From Marinosulfonomonas sp. (GTDB lineage Bacteria > Pseudomonadota > Alphaproteobacteria > Rhodobacterales > Rhodobacteraceae), in contig JALSRG010000077.1 of NCBI GenBank assembly GCA_026984915.1, positions 1-40,883 of the forward strand: DNA of 40,883 nucleotides, written 5' to 3'. Below, one piece after another: positions 7,236 to 15,445 of the stretch (position 1 is the stretch's first letter; each line of letters begins with the position of its first letter). A model generated the notes under the pieces. That model was not told where the DNA came from. It did no database searches and worked only from the letters and a program-made list of their open reading frames with translations. A program made the translations under genes and the position numbers.

Positions 7236-8342
7236 TCAACGGCTTTCCGAAACCATCTTGTCGACTGTGCCTTCCGCATAACCGACCCTCAGCATTTCCT
7301 TTGAATTTGCACCGAGGAACCAGAGCCTGACTTTCCCGCCTTCAATCAGCGCCGCGGGTGCAAGCACCTGATGCTCGTCTGGCGCCCCGCGCTTTCCGGC
7401 CATCAGAATTGGCGTTTTTCCAAAGTTCCATGGCCCTTGAATCGAAGGGGCGGTTGCGACACCAATTGATCGCTTTTCACCTTGCAGGCCTGTGTAAAAC
7501 AACAAATATTCATTGGCTGATTTTTTCACCAGATAAGGTTCGGCCAGCCCTTCCCGGCGCCAATCGGCAAACTGTCCGGGTCTGGCAATCGGGCGGTCAT
7601 TCTTTTTCCAGTGAATGCCATCCGGAGAGGTGGCCGACAAAAGGAAAACACCGCCACCGGCAATCTTGGATGTATCCGTATACGCATGCCCAACATAGAT
7701 CATGTAATATGTACCGTTTTCGTATAAAACGGTCGGGCTGTATATGGCGTCATTGTCGTACCAGCCTTTTGTTGGCTGCAAAATTGGCTCGGACGATACG
7801 CGGGTGAATGTATTCCCGTCATCCGAACGCGCCAGCCACAAAGCCGCCGGGAAACCCTTGAAGGGTTTGCCAACATCCCTGTAACCGGAAAAGAACAAGA
7901 GCCACTTGCCATTGGCCCGAACAACGGCGGCGGATTCCACGTTTTCATCCCATTCTCCGTCACGCCCGGCAATCACCAGCCCACCGATGCCGTTTTTCGC
8001 GCCTTCGGTTCGCCAATTGACCCCATCCGAGGATACGGCCTTGGCAATCACCGTACGATTCTTTCTGGTGTCCAGATCCGTATAGAACATCACATACCCG
8101 GCGGGGGTTTTCAGGATGCTTGGATCCGACGCGATAACTGTTCCGCTATAGAATATGTTCTGTTTCTGCACGCCCGGGGTCGAGCCGACCTCAGCCGCGA
8201 CAGAAGCCCTTGCAGTCTCGGGCTGGGCCGGAGCCGGTGCCTCCGCGCTGGGCGCATTTTCCTGGGCACATCCATCCAGCGCCGCCAGAAACCCGAAAAG
8301 AAACACGGCAAATGACACCAGAAAAGGAGACCTGACCATCAT
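7236..8342 (-). CDS. Secreted five-bladed beta-propeller glycosidase-like lipoprotein
   Basis: This 368-aa protein has a lipoprotein-like signal (hydrophobic residues 7-22, then LDGC with Cys25; the Asp at -2 is unusual). An Ala/Pro-rich linker leads to a domain with repeats of the GH32/43/62/68-superfamily beta-propeller type. These include SDPSILKTPAGYVMFYTD, WLLFFSGY, LARSDDGNTF, YNDD-like acidic turns, YYMIYVGH and EPYLVKKSANEYLLFYTG. Such folds hydrolyse or transfer glycosyl groups on the cell surface. As first gene of the minus sugar operon it may trim or modify the exported polymer. Catalytic acids cannot be assigned with certainty, so activity is unproven. Confidence 0.7.
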   Translation of the reverse strand: MMVRSPFLVSFAVFLFGFLAALDGCAQENAPSAEAPAPAQPETARASVAAEVGSTPGVQKQNIFYSGTVIASDPSILKTPAGYVMFYTDLDTRKNRTVIAKAVSSDGVNWRTEGAKNGIGGLVIAGRDGEWDENVESAAVVRANGKWLLFFSGYRDVGKPFKGFPAALWLARSDDGNTFTRVSSEPILQPTKGWYDNDAIYSPTVLYENGTYYMIYVGHAYTDTSKIAGGGVFLLSATSPDGIHWKKNDRPIARPGQFADWRREGLAEPYLVKKSANEYLLFYTGLQGEKRSIGVATAPSIQGPWNFGKTPILMAGKRGAPDEHQVLAPAALIEGGKVRLWFLGANSKEMLRVGYAEGTVDKMVSESR

Positions 8343-8397
8343 AGTGGAACACCCCGACAGAAACTTGAAAAAATGAAAACATCAATAAACTTTTTTT

Positions 8398-8425
8398 AAT
8401 ATAGCCGAGTATCGGTTTTTGGCAA
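8398..8425 (-). promoter_or_regulatory. Predicted sigma70-type promoter of the minus sugar operon
   Basis: On the minus strand TTGCCA (8425-8420) and TATATT (8403-8398) are separated by 16 bases, about 55 bases upstream of the lipoprotein ATG. The spacer contains CCGA-GTA-TCGG, a small palindrome that could be an operator. Confidence 0.55.
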
Positions 8426-8618
8426 ACGGAATGTTCCCTGGCGTAACGGGATGCTCAATTATTTGAAAATGGGAAACTAACTGTTCTTAAACAGGAAAAT
8501 ATATATGCGGCAGAGAATAAAAATTGAACTAAAATCAAAATGACATTAGGATGAGGTCATAGAAATCATTCGAGGCCTTTTCTTGGTATTGGTGTAAGTT
8601 TCGCTGCTGGTGTAATTT

Positions 8619-8643
8619 GGTTCCCATAAATTATATGTGAACC
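8619..8643. promoter_or_regulatory. 25-bp near-palindrome, candidate operator
   Basis: GGTTC-c-CATA and TATG-t-GAACC form the two half-sites around an AT-rich centre, about 100 bases upstream of the RmlB-like gene. The size and symmetry suit a dimeric DNA-binding regulator. No regulator gene is encoded nearby. Confidence 0.4.
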
Positions 8644-8743
8644 TTCATTCTAGTTCCATTGTTATACCCTTCTTTTTTGAAGGCGCGAAAATATGCCACT
8701 TGGGTAAATGTATTTAGGGCTTCTCCCTTTTTGGAGAACGTTA

Positions 8744-9799
8744 ATGAAGAAGATTTGTATTACAGGTGGGGCCGGATTCATTGCATCACATGTTACAGAG
8801 CACATGTGCCTGCAGTATCCGCTGGCCGAGATAACTGTCATCGACAAGATGAACTATGCCGCCCGGCGCGAATTTCTCGCTCCGGTTCTGAAAACCGGGC
8901 AGGTTCGGCTGGTAGAAGCCTCCATAACTGACAAGAGGATTGTTTCGGACTTGCTGCGGCAAACCGACCTTGTGATCCATGCGGCCGCAGAATCGCACGT
9001 TGACAACTCATACAAAGATCTGCGCCCATTTCTGTCCAGTAACATCGTCGGAACGGTCAGCCTGCTGCAGGCGGCAATCGAAAACGATGTGGGATTATTT
9101 TTCCACATCAGTACAGATGAGGTTTACGGTGAATCGCCGGATCGGGATTTTACCGAAGATGACAAATTGAACCCCACCAACCCCTATGCAGCTTCCAAGG
9201 CCAGCGCGGAAATGTTTGTGCATTGCATGGCAAAATCTTTTGGTTTGAAAACCAGGGTAACTCGGGCCAACAACATCTATGGCACACGCCAATACCCGGA
9301 AAAACTGATCCCGAAACTCATCTGCGATATTTGCCGAGGCAAGAAATTTCAGGTGCATGGGGCCGGCTCCGCCATTCGCTCATTCCTGCATGTTTCCGAT
9401 TTTTGCGAAGCCGTCACCACGATAATTGATAAAGGCAGGGATGGTGAAATTTATAACGTCCCTGCCCAATATGAGTATTCGGTCATGGATGTTGTCAGGC
9501 TGGTGGCCGCCGAAATGGGAGTCCTGCCGGAAGCCTTTGTCGAATTTGGCCCCGACCGTCCGTTCAACGATAGCCGGTATGGCGTAAAAGGTGGCAAGCT
9601 CCTGAGCCTTGGCTGGAAGCCGATGCGCAATCTGAAAGCAGACCTGCCGGAAATGGTCGAGTGGTACCGCAATAATCTTGGCCTGTTCTACCGGAAGCCT
9701 GCAACCGGTTCCATTGGTCTGCCCGCGCGCCGTGCCGCCCCGTTCTCAAAGCTCCCGATGACGCTTGCCGCTGCGAACGACGAAACTATTCCCGTTTAG
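8744..9799 (+). CDS. RmlB-like NDP-sugar 4,6-dehydratase (extended SDR)
   Basis: This 351-aa protein has TGGAGFIASH at residues 7-16, STDEVYGE at 123-130 and YAASK (Y148, K152). The Asp-Glu pair after the Thr is the catalytic set of dTDP-glucose 4,6-dehydratases, which make 4-keto-6-deoxy sugars. No rmlA, rmlC or rmlD is in the window, so the nucleotide and final sugar are uncertain. The start at 8744 has TTGGAG 7 bases upstream; the frame extends back to 8708 but without such a site. It is a single-gene unit whose end overlaps the convergent deacetylase gene by 14 bp. Confidence 0.83.
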   Translation: MKKICITGGAGFIASHVTEHMCLQYPLAEITVIDKMNYAARREFLAPVLKTGQVRLVEASITDKRIVSDLLRQTDLVIHAAAESHVDNSYKDLRPFLSSNIVGTVSLLQAAIENDVGLFFHISTDEVYGESPDRDFTEDDKLNPTNPYAASKASAEMFVHCMAKSFGLKTRVTRANNIYGTRQYPEKLIPKLICDICRGKKFQVHGAGSAIRSFLHVSDFCEAVTTIIDKGRDGEIYNVPAQYEYSVMDVVRLVAAEMGVLPEAFVEFGPDRPFNDSRYGVKGGKLLSLGWKPMRNLKADLPEMVEWYRNNLGLFYRKPATGSIGLPARRAAPFSKLPMTLAAANDETIPV

Positions 9800-10793
9800 G
9801 GGTACATTGCGTTTCTGTTTGGTAAGGAGTGCGTTTGGACATGCGTTCAGCCAAAGACTGTGCCAACCCGACGGGTGCCAGAGAAAGTGATAGCTCTCGC
9901 TCCAGCTTATCGCTTCGCAGCCCGGCAAACCGGCCCAGACGCAGGCTGTCGGGTGGTTTCTGCGTCGATCCGGCTCGGTTCCTGAACGGCAGGCAGGTAA
10001 CACCAACCTTCAGGCCCAGCGATTCTGTTATCTTCAGAATTTGCTGGTCAAAATCGCCATTCGGGTATGCAATGGAAACCGGAAGGCTGCCGGTTATCTT
10101 TTGCAGATACGCGTTGCAGGCCGAAATTTCCCTGCGGCGGCAGGCTCCATCACCCAAGGTAAGAATGCAGTGATTGTGGGTGTGGTTTCCAATTTCAATC
10201 AGCGGTTCTTTCGCCAAAGAGCAAAGCTCACCCGGCGTCAGCGGGCGGTCGATATCTGCCTTTGGTCGCAAGCTTTCTGCGCCAAACATGTCAATCAGCT
10301 GCTGCCGGATTTTCTGCGGTGGAAGGCTTTTCATCTCTTCACGCTGTCTGGCAATGTCCGGCATGTTCTTGCCGCGCTGCATTCCCTCGCGAAACAGAAC
10401 ATCCCACCAATAGGCTTCACCACTCTCCACATTGCCGGTCGCCACAAAGATTGTCGCGGGAACGTCGAGCCGGCGCAAAAGCGGCAAAAGCTGCAAATTA
10501 TTTGCATATCCGTCATCAAATGTAAGCCATGCAGCCGGATAGCGAACCGCTTGCGCCGCAATTTCCCTTCCCGTTACAAAACTGACACCGCTCTCTTTCA
10601 ACCGGACAATAACGCGTTCGATATCGCGCAGGGTGATCGGCTGATAGGGATCCGTCAGATTCTGCCCCAGAATGTCCAGATCCGGCAGAACGCCGTGAAA
10701 CGCATAGACAAACAATTGCTGCCCACGTACCGGCGAAAAGCGCAGCAATTTGGCAAGTGCTATATCAATCGCTTTAATAAACTTTCGGCGCAT
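9786..10793 (-). CDS. Polysaccharide deacetylase (NodB/CE4 family)
   Basis: This 335-aa protein has TFDDGY at residues 91-96, giving the catalytic and metal-binding Asp pair. An HTHNH segment (H204, H208) supplies the two metal-binding His of carbohydrate esterase family 4. Such enzymes remove N- or O-acetyl groups from polysaccharides. There is no clear signal peptide, so it may act on lipid-linked precursors or be a cytoplasmic member. It is alone on the minus strand between two plus-strand units and overlaps the 3' end of the RmlB-like gene by 14 bp tail to tail. Confidence 0.82.
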   Translation of the reverse strand: MRRKFIKAIDIALAKLLRFSPVRGQQLFVYAFHGVLPDLDILGQNLTDPYQPITLRDIERVIVRLKESGVSFVTGREIAAQAVRYPAAWLTFDDGYANNLQLLPLLRRLDVPATIFVATGNVESGEAYWWDVLFREGMQRGKNMPDIARQREEMKSLPPQKIRQQLIDMFGAESLRPKADIDRPLTPGELCSLAKEPLIEIGNHTHNHCILTLGDGACRRREISACNAYLQKITGSLPVSIAYPNGDFDQQILKITESLGLKVGVTCLPFRNRAGSTQKPPDSLRLGRFAGLRSDKLERELSLSLAPVGLAQSLAERMSKRTPYQTETQCTPKRE

Positions 10794-10893
10794 CTTCGGT
10801 TCCGGATGAAAAATATGCTACTTTGGTGCCCTGCGATCTTTGCTATTGTCAATTCATTCCTTCGTTGCACCCAATTCCGTTCGGAGCAAGCCC

Positions 10894-11886
10894 ATGTCTG
10901 ACACCTCTCTGGTTTCCATCATCATTCCGACCTACAATTCTGCGCGCTGGCTGGCAGAAGCGGTTGATAGTGCTTTGGGGCAGACCTACCCGGATCTGGA
11001 AATCCTGGTTTTTGACAATGCCTCCACCGATAACACCCCGGAACTGATGCGAACATACGACGACCCGCGCCTGACCTATTTCCGGGAAACAGAGAATGTC
11101 GGCTTTGCAGGTAATGTCACGCGGGGCATCCGTGCGGCAAGCGGCGCATTCTTCATGGTTTTGGGGGCGGATGACATTCTGGAGCCGACCTTTGTTGAAA
11201 CGGCTGTGATGCGGCTTCGCTCCGCACCGGACGCGCAGATGCTTCACGGCGGGGCGATCTGGATTGATGACGACGGAAAACCGATAGGCGCTTTCGATGG
11301 CGATTGGCCGGAAACCTGCTCGGGCGATGATGCATTTATCCGGGCCTTTACCTCGGGATTTTGTTATTCCTGCGTCTTCTCCCGTACTGCCCCTGTCAAA
11401 TCGCTTGGCGCCATGGATGAATCCTGGGGGATGATTTCAGACAGTTGGCTGTTCCTGAAGCTTTGCCTGGCCGGGGACGTATTGTTTATCAAAGAGCCGC
11501 TTGTCCGCTATCGGGTACGGGAAAGCAGCCTGTCATTCGAACTCTATGCCGATGGCAAAATGTTCGACGATCAGATGTCCGGATTGAAAGAGGCCTTCGC
11601 ATGGCCCGAGGCCAGCCACCTGAGGCCGCGCATTCACCAGGCACAGATTGCGGTGGCTCAGCAGGCCTTCAACACGCTTCACATGACACGGATCGGCGCC
11701 GGTCTGGGCGGTACCATTCGCAAAGCCATACAGATTGTCCGCGCTGAACCACGCATTCTTTTCGCACCCCTGGCATGGGTTCGTTTCGGGTTTTCCGTGC
11801 TTCCGGCGCCGCTGATCCGTTCCATCAGAAAACAGCGTAAAAACAGGCTTGAGGTCAGTTTCGCCACCGAGAATTCAAAGCATTGA
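10894..11886 (+). CDS. GT2 family glycosyltransferase
   Basis: This 330-aa GT-A fold enzyme starts with VSIIIPTYNSARWLAEAVDS, has DNASTDNT at 41-48 and the metal-binding GADD at 91-94. It transfers a sugar from a nucleotide donor to the growing lipid-linked repeat unit at the inner membrane; the donor is unknown. The ATG at 10894 has CGGAG about 7 bases upstream. The open frame reaches 10840 but without a ribosome site. It is first of a three-gene unit and its stop overlaps the TTG start of the flippase gene. Confidence 0.85.
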   Translation: MSDTSLVSIIIPTYNSARWLAEAVDSALGQTYPDLEILVFDNASTDNTPELMRTYDDPRLTYFRETENVGFAGNVTRGIRAASGAFFMVLGADDILEPTFVETAVMRLRSAPDAQMLHGGAIWIDDDGKPIGAFDGDWPETCSGDDAFIRAFTSGFCYSCVFSRTAPVKSLGAMDESWGMISDSWLFLKLCLAGDVLFIKEPLVRYRVRESSLSFELYADGKMFDDQMSGLKEAFAWPEASHLRPRIHQAQIAVAQQAFNTLHMTRIGAGLGGTIRKAIQIVRAEPRILFAPLAWVRFGFSVLPAPLIRSIRKQRKNRLEVSFATENSKH

Positions 11887-13181
11887 GCCATTCAACGAAA
11901 ACCCTGGTCAAACGCACCATACTGGTGACCGGCGGGCGCATTGCCTTGCTGGCCCTCTGGTTCGCGGCCATAACGATGGTTTACCGCCAGCTCGGGCTTC
12001 AGCCCAACGGGCTTGCCCAGGCCGGGGTGCTGGCCTTTTCGCTGGCCACGATAAAGATGTTCACGATTGCGCTTGGCGATCCTCTGGATATGGACGTGGT
12101 GCGAAGGGTCCCCCCGATTCTGAATGGCGACCCGCAAGAGGCCGTTGCCATCTGGCGCGCGGCCCAGCAGATCAGAATCGGGCTGGCCATATGCCTGATT
12201 TCCCTGGGGGCGATTTTTGCAAGACCCCTGGCCGAGCTGTTTCTGGACGGAAAGCAGTGGTCATTTGCCGTGTTCATGGCCGCGGTTGCCGCATCGTTTG
12301 AGCTTCTTTATCGCGGTTACTTGTCTGATTTGCAGTCGCGCGAACGGTTTGACCGTTTTCTCTGGCTGGAGGCCTGCCTTCAGGGGGTGCGCCTTTTGGC
12401 CATCAGTGGTTTGTGGCTTTCGGGGGGCCTGAATGTAAAAAGCTTCCTCATTGCCTACGCCCTGTCGACATTCCTCGTGACCATTGGCGCCTTTGCCGTT
12501 TCAGGCAACGCACGTCGGCAACTCCTGATCTTTTGCGCCCGCACCAGCCGGCAAACATGGCAGTACGTGCGCTGGATTGCCCCGGCAATGATCCTCGGGG
12601 CCGCGGTTGAGCGGTTCGACCTCTTCATGCTCTCCGCAATCAAGGGACCCGACGAAGGCGGGCTCTATGGCGCACTGATCCCTCTGATCATGGTGCCCGA
12701 AGTCGTGATCGCATTTTCCATAAATGTTCTGCAACCGCGCATTTCCGATCTCAGCGCTCAGGGGGCCTTGCTGCATTTCTGGGCCAGCATCCTGAAACTG
12801 ACCGTCCCTCTGGCACTTGCCGGGGCCATCATTGCCTACTTCTTCGCCGAAACCATCATCTCCCTGTCGATCGGCCCAAGCTATCTGGCATCGGCCCCGG
12901 CCTTCAGACTGTTGTTTGTTGCCGTGATGATCTGGTTTGCCGTTGTACCTGTGCCGATGTCATATGTGGTCATGACACAGCCGCAGACAACACTTGCAAT
13001 CACCTTGGTACAAGCCGTTGTAATGCTGGTTGTCGGCTGGCTGGCCATCCCGTCCTATGGCGCATTTGGCGCCGCCCTTGCGGTGCTTCTTACCCGCAGC
13101 ATCGCAGCAGCCCTGATCTGTGGATTTGCCTATTACCTGTTGAAATCCCCGGCCTCGAAACAAGAGACAAACCCGACGTGA
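11883..13181 (+). CDS. Wzx-type polysaccharide repeat-unit flippase
   Basis: This 432-aa integral membrane protein has about 12-14 hydrophobic segments, spread as in the MOP/PST flippase superfamily (oligosaccharidyl-lipid translocases). It should move the undecaprenyl-linked repeat unit to the periplasmic face. It starts with TTG at 11883, overlapping the upstream TGA (TTGA), and ends overlapping the next gene's GTG (GTGA), so the three genes are tightly coupled. Wzx sequences are weakly conserved, and the call rests on topology, length and position. Confidence 0.75.
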   Translation: MSHSTKTLVKRTILVTGGRIALLALWFAAITMVYRQLGLQPNGLAQAGVLAFSLATIKMFTIALGDPLDMDVVRRVPPILNGDPQEAVAIWRAAQQIRIGLAICLISLGAIFARPLAELFLDGKQWSFAVFMAAVAASFELLYRGYLSDLQSRERFDRFLWLEACLQGVRLLAISGLWLSGGLNVKSFLIAYALSTFLVTIGAFAVSGNARRQLLIFCARTSRQTWQYVRWIAPAMILGAAVERFDLFMLSAIKGPDEGGLYGALIPLIMVPEVVIAFSINVLQPRISDLSAQGALLHFWASILKLTVPLALAGAIIAYFFAETIISLSIGPSYLASAPAFRLLFVAVMIWFAVVPVPMSYVVMTQPQTTLAITLVQAVVMLVVGWLAIPSYGAFGAALAVLLTRSIAAALICGFAYYLLKSPASKQETNPT

Positions 13182-14281
13182 AGATTGCGCATGTAAAAAG
13201 TCTCTATGGTCCGATCGGCGGCATTGAATCCATGCTGGAAGGGGTGATGCCCGATCTGGCCGCCATTCCTGAAGCCAACGTTACAGTCTTCTTTGTTGCC
13301 CATAAACATGATGCGGATCTGGAGCGCCGGCTGACGGCAGACGGGGCCGTAGATTGCCGTTTTATCCACTGGCGCGGGTTGAAATCCCTGCCGCTGGTTG
13401 CATGGCAGTTTTCCAGAGAACTGAAAGCCGCAGGCATTGATGTCGTTCACACCCATGACATGCGGGCCAATCTGCTTGCCGCAACAAGCAAACCTTTTCG
13501 CAGAGCACGCTGGCTGTGCCAGATCCATGGCTGGCTTGGCCATACACACAAAGGCGTGCACCGGTTTTATGAAACGATCGACCGGAACCTGGTCCGCTAT
13601 GCCGATCATGTTCTGGTAGGGTCTTATGCCACTTTGGAAGAGGTGCGTGCGCAAGGTGCCAAATCATCCTCCGTCGCCTGGAATGCCGTGACACTCCCCG
13701 CAATCGAAGGCGCGCAAAAAACAGACCTCGGGCTTGCGAAAGACAAGGTGATCTTTACCATTCTGGGGCGGCTCCACGCGGGAAAGGGACAAGACCTCTT
13801 TTTGCAGGCCCTTGGCAAAATCCGCGACAACCCGCACTGGCATGGGATGATTGTGGGGGTTGGCGAACAGGATGCGCAACTGAAGCAACTGGCGCAGGAT
13901 CTGGGCATTTTCGAACGCGTTCGGTTTACCGGCTTTGTCAAAACCACATCACCCTGGATTGCGGCCAGTGATGTCATCGTGGTTCCGTCACGCAAGGAAA
14001 GCCTGCCTCTGACCTGTCTGGAGGGCATGGCACATGCCAAGGCGGTGATTGTCAGTGAGGCCGGAGATCTCGCACGCGTTGTCACACACGAACAAAACGG
14101 TCTGGTTATTCCCATTGGCGGCGTCGGGCGGCTCGCGTCAGCCATGCAGCGCCTCATTGAAAACCCGGACGAACGGAAAAGAATGGGGCTGAGCGCGCGA
14201 CGCCAGATTGAAACCCATCATACCACCGGCAGGCTTGCCGAGAAAATGACCGAAGCTGCCCGGGATCTCTTATCTCGCTAA
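13178..14281 (+). CDS. GT4 family glycosyltransferase
   Basis: This 367-aa GT-B fold enzyme has GPIGGIE near the N-terminus, HTHDMRANLLA at 91-101, the donor-domain start GRLHAGKGQDLFLQA at 197-211 and the retaining GT4 motif E-x7-E (E274, E282, in SRKESLPLTCLEGM). It adds a sugar to the lipid-linked repeat. The GTG start at 13178 overlaps the flippase stop. It converges on another GT4 gene, and the two coding ends overlap by 12 bp. Confidence 0.87.
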   Translation: MKIAHVKSLYGPIGGIESMLEGVMPDLAAIPEANVTVFFVAHKHDADLERRLTADGAVDCRFIHWRGLKSLPLVAWQFSRELKAAGIDVVHTHDMRANLLAATSKPFRRARWLCQIHGWLGHTHKGVHRFYETIDRNLVRYADHVLVGSYATLEEVRAQGAKSSSVAWNAVTLPAIEGAQKTDLGLAKDKVIFTILGRLHAGKGQDLFLQALGKIRDNPHWHGMIVGVGEQDAQLKQLAQDLGIFERVRFTGFVKTTSPWIAASDVIVVPSRKESLPLTCLEGMAHAKAVIVSEAGDLARVVTHEQNGLVIPIGGVGRLASAMQRLIENPDERKRMGLSARRQIETHHTTGRLAEKMTEAARDLLSR

Positions 14282-15445
14282 TGTCTTTTTGTAGATTGAT
14301 GCCAGCCGTTCAACAAACTGCGGTACAGAAAACCTGTCCCTCTGGCGCGCCTGCCCCGCCTTCCCGATCCTTTCCGCCAGATCCGGGTTGTTCAGCAGCC
14401 GGGTAATCGCGCCGGCAAGGTCTTCGCCGTTTCCCGGTTCGGTCAAAACCCCGGAAATCCCGTCTTCGATAATGGTCAATGGTCCCCCTGCCCTTGCGGC
14501 GATGACCGGTGTGCCGACCGACATCGCCTCCAGCAGCACAAGCCCAAAGGGTTCGGCCTGAATTGACGTGTGACAAAACATATCAAACCCGTCCATCACA
14601 TCCACCATATCGGAAAGCCGGTATTTCCACCCGAGGAAGAGCACCTTTTCCTCCAGCCCCAGGTTTTTCGTCTGCTGCTTCAACTCAGCCTCGTACTGCT
14701 CCAATCCTTCCGGGGCACCGCCCGCAATGACAAAAACGACATTGGCGTTTGTCTCGGCAACTTTCTGGCAGGCATCCAGAAAAACATGCACCCCTTTCCA
14801 CGGATCGAGCCGGGCCGCAAACCCGACAATCCTTGTGTCCGGCGGGATACCAAGTTCCTGACGTAGCCTGCCCGGTTTTCGCGGCTTCAGAAATGCGTCT
14901 GCATCCAGCGCGTCGGGCATGACTTCAACATTGTCCGGCGGATGGCGGAACAGCGCATCCACACAAGCATCCGACATCGCCAGGACCGTTTTTGACAGCC
15001 GTCTGACCATGGCCGCATAGCACCATGTCAGAACGGGAACAGAGGGCGCCATTTCCCGCACATGCCACAGGTGACGGGTACGGGCCAGTTTCGCCCCAAA
15101 CGCCCCATAGAGACAGTAAAGCGAATTGCTGTGCACCAGATCGGGCTGCAGTCGCCGCATCAGCCTTGCCATTCTGAAAACGGTGGGCAGGAATTTCGCC
15201 AGATATTTCGCCTGATAGAGCATAGACGGAATCGTCCTGAGCTGTTGCATGGGAAGAAAGTAGACATCCGCCCCGGCGTCCCGCAGCCGCGCCACCAAAG
15301 GCCCGTCCGAGGGCAGTACAACCGAAGATTTCTGGCCCGTGCCCTGCATGGCTTCGATTGTCCGCGCCAGAGCAATATCCGAGCCACCGATTTCGGAGTT
15401 TGGCTGGACATAAAGGACATGAATGGGCCGCGGTTCTTGGTTCAT
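14270..15445 (-). CDS. GT4 family glycosyltransferase
   Basis: This 391-aa protein has an N-terminal EIGGSDIALART glycine-rich loop, then LVHSNS, GFAARLDPWKGVH for the donor domain and the E-x7-E motif AEPFGLVLLEAM near the C-terminus. It is a retaining sugar transferase of the repeat-unit pathway with unknown donor. The ATG at 15445 overlaps the stop of the upstream polymerase gene as ATGA. The open frame continues to 15577 but lies inside that gene, so the shorter start is used. Confidence 0.86.
   Translation of the reverse strand: MNQEPRPIHVLYVQPNSEIGGSDIALARTIEAMQGTGQKSSVVLPSDGPLVARLRDAGADVYFLPMQQLRTIPSMLYQAKYLAKFLPTVFRMARLMRRLQPDLVHSNSLYCLYGAFGAKLARTRHLWHVREMAPSVPVLTWCYAAMVRRLSKTVLAMSDACVDALFRHPPDNVEVMPDALDADAFLKPRKPGRLRQELGIPPDTRIVGFAARLDPWKGVHVFLDACQKVAETNANVVFVIAGGAPEGLEQYEAELKQQTKNLGLEEKVLFLGWKYRLSDMVDVMDGFDMFCHTSIQAEPFGLVLLEAMSVGTPVIAARAGGPLTIIEDGISGVLTEPGNGEDLAGAITRLLNNPDLAERIGKAGQARQRDRFSVPQFVERLASIYKKTLAR

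Larger units (their letters stand above)
8343..8743. promoter_or_regulatory. AT-rich divergent regulatory region
   Basis: These 401 bases without a gene lie between the divergent lipoprotein and RmlB-like genes and are clearly richer in A/T than the flanking coding DNA. They hold a good minus-strand promoter (8398-8425), a 25-bp near-palindrome (8619-8643), a small inverted repeat CTGTT/AACAG near 8481, and CCTTC-T6-GAAGG at about 8669-8684. It is likely the main control point for both transcription directions. Confidence 0.6.

Noticed and set aside
10041-10901. 286-aa open frame opposite the polysaccharide deacetylase
   Set aside because: The deacetylase strand carries clear TFDDGY and HTHNH motifs; the other strand has none.
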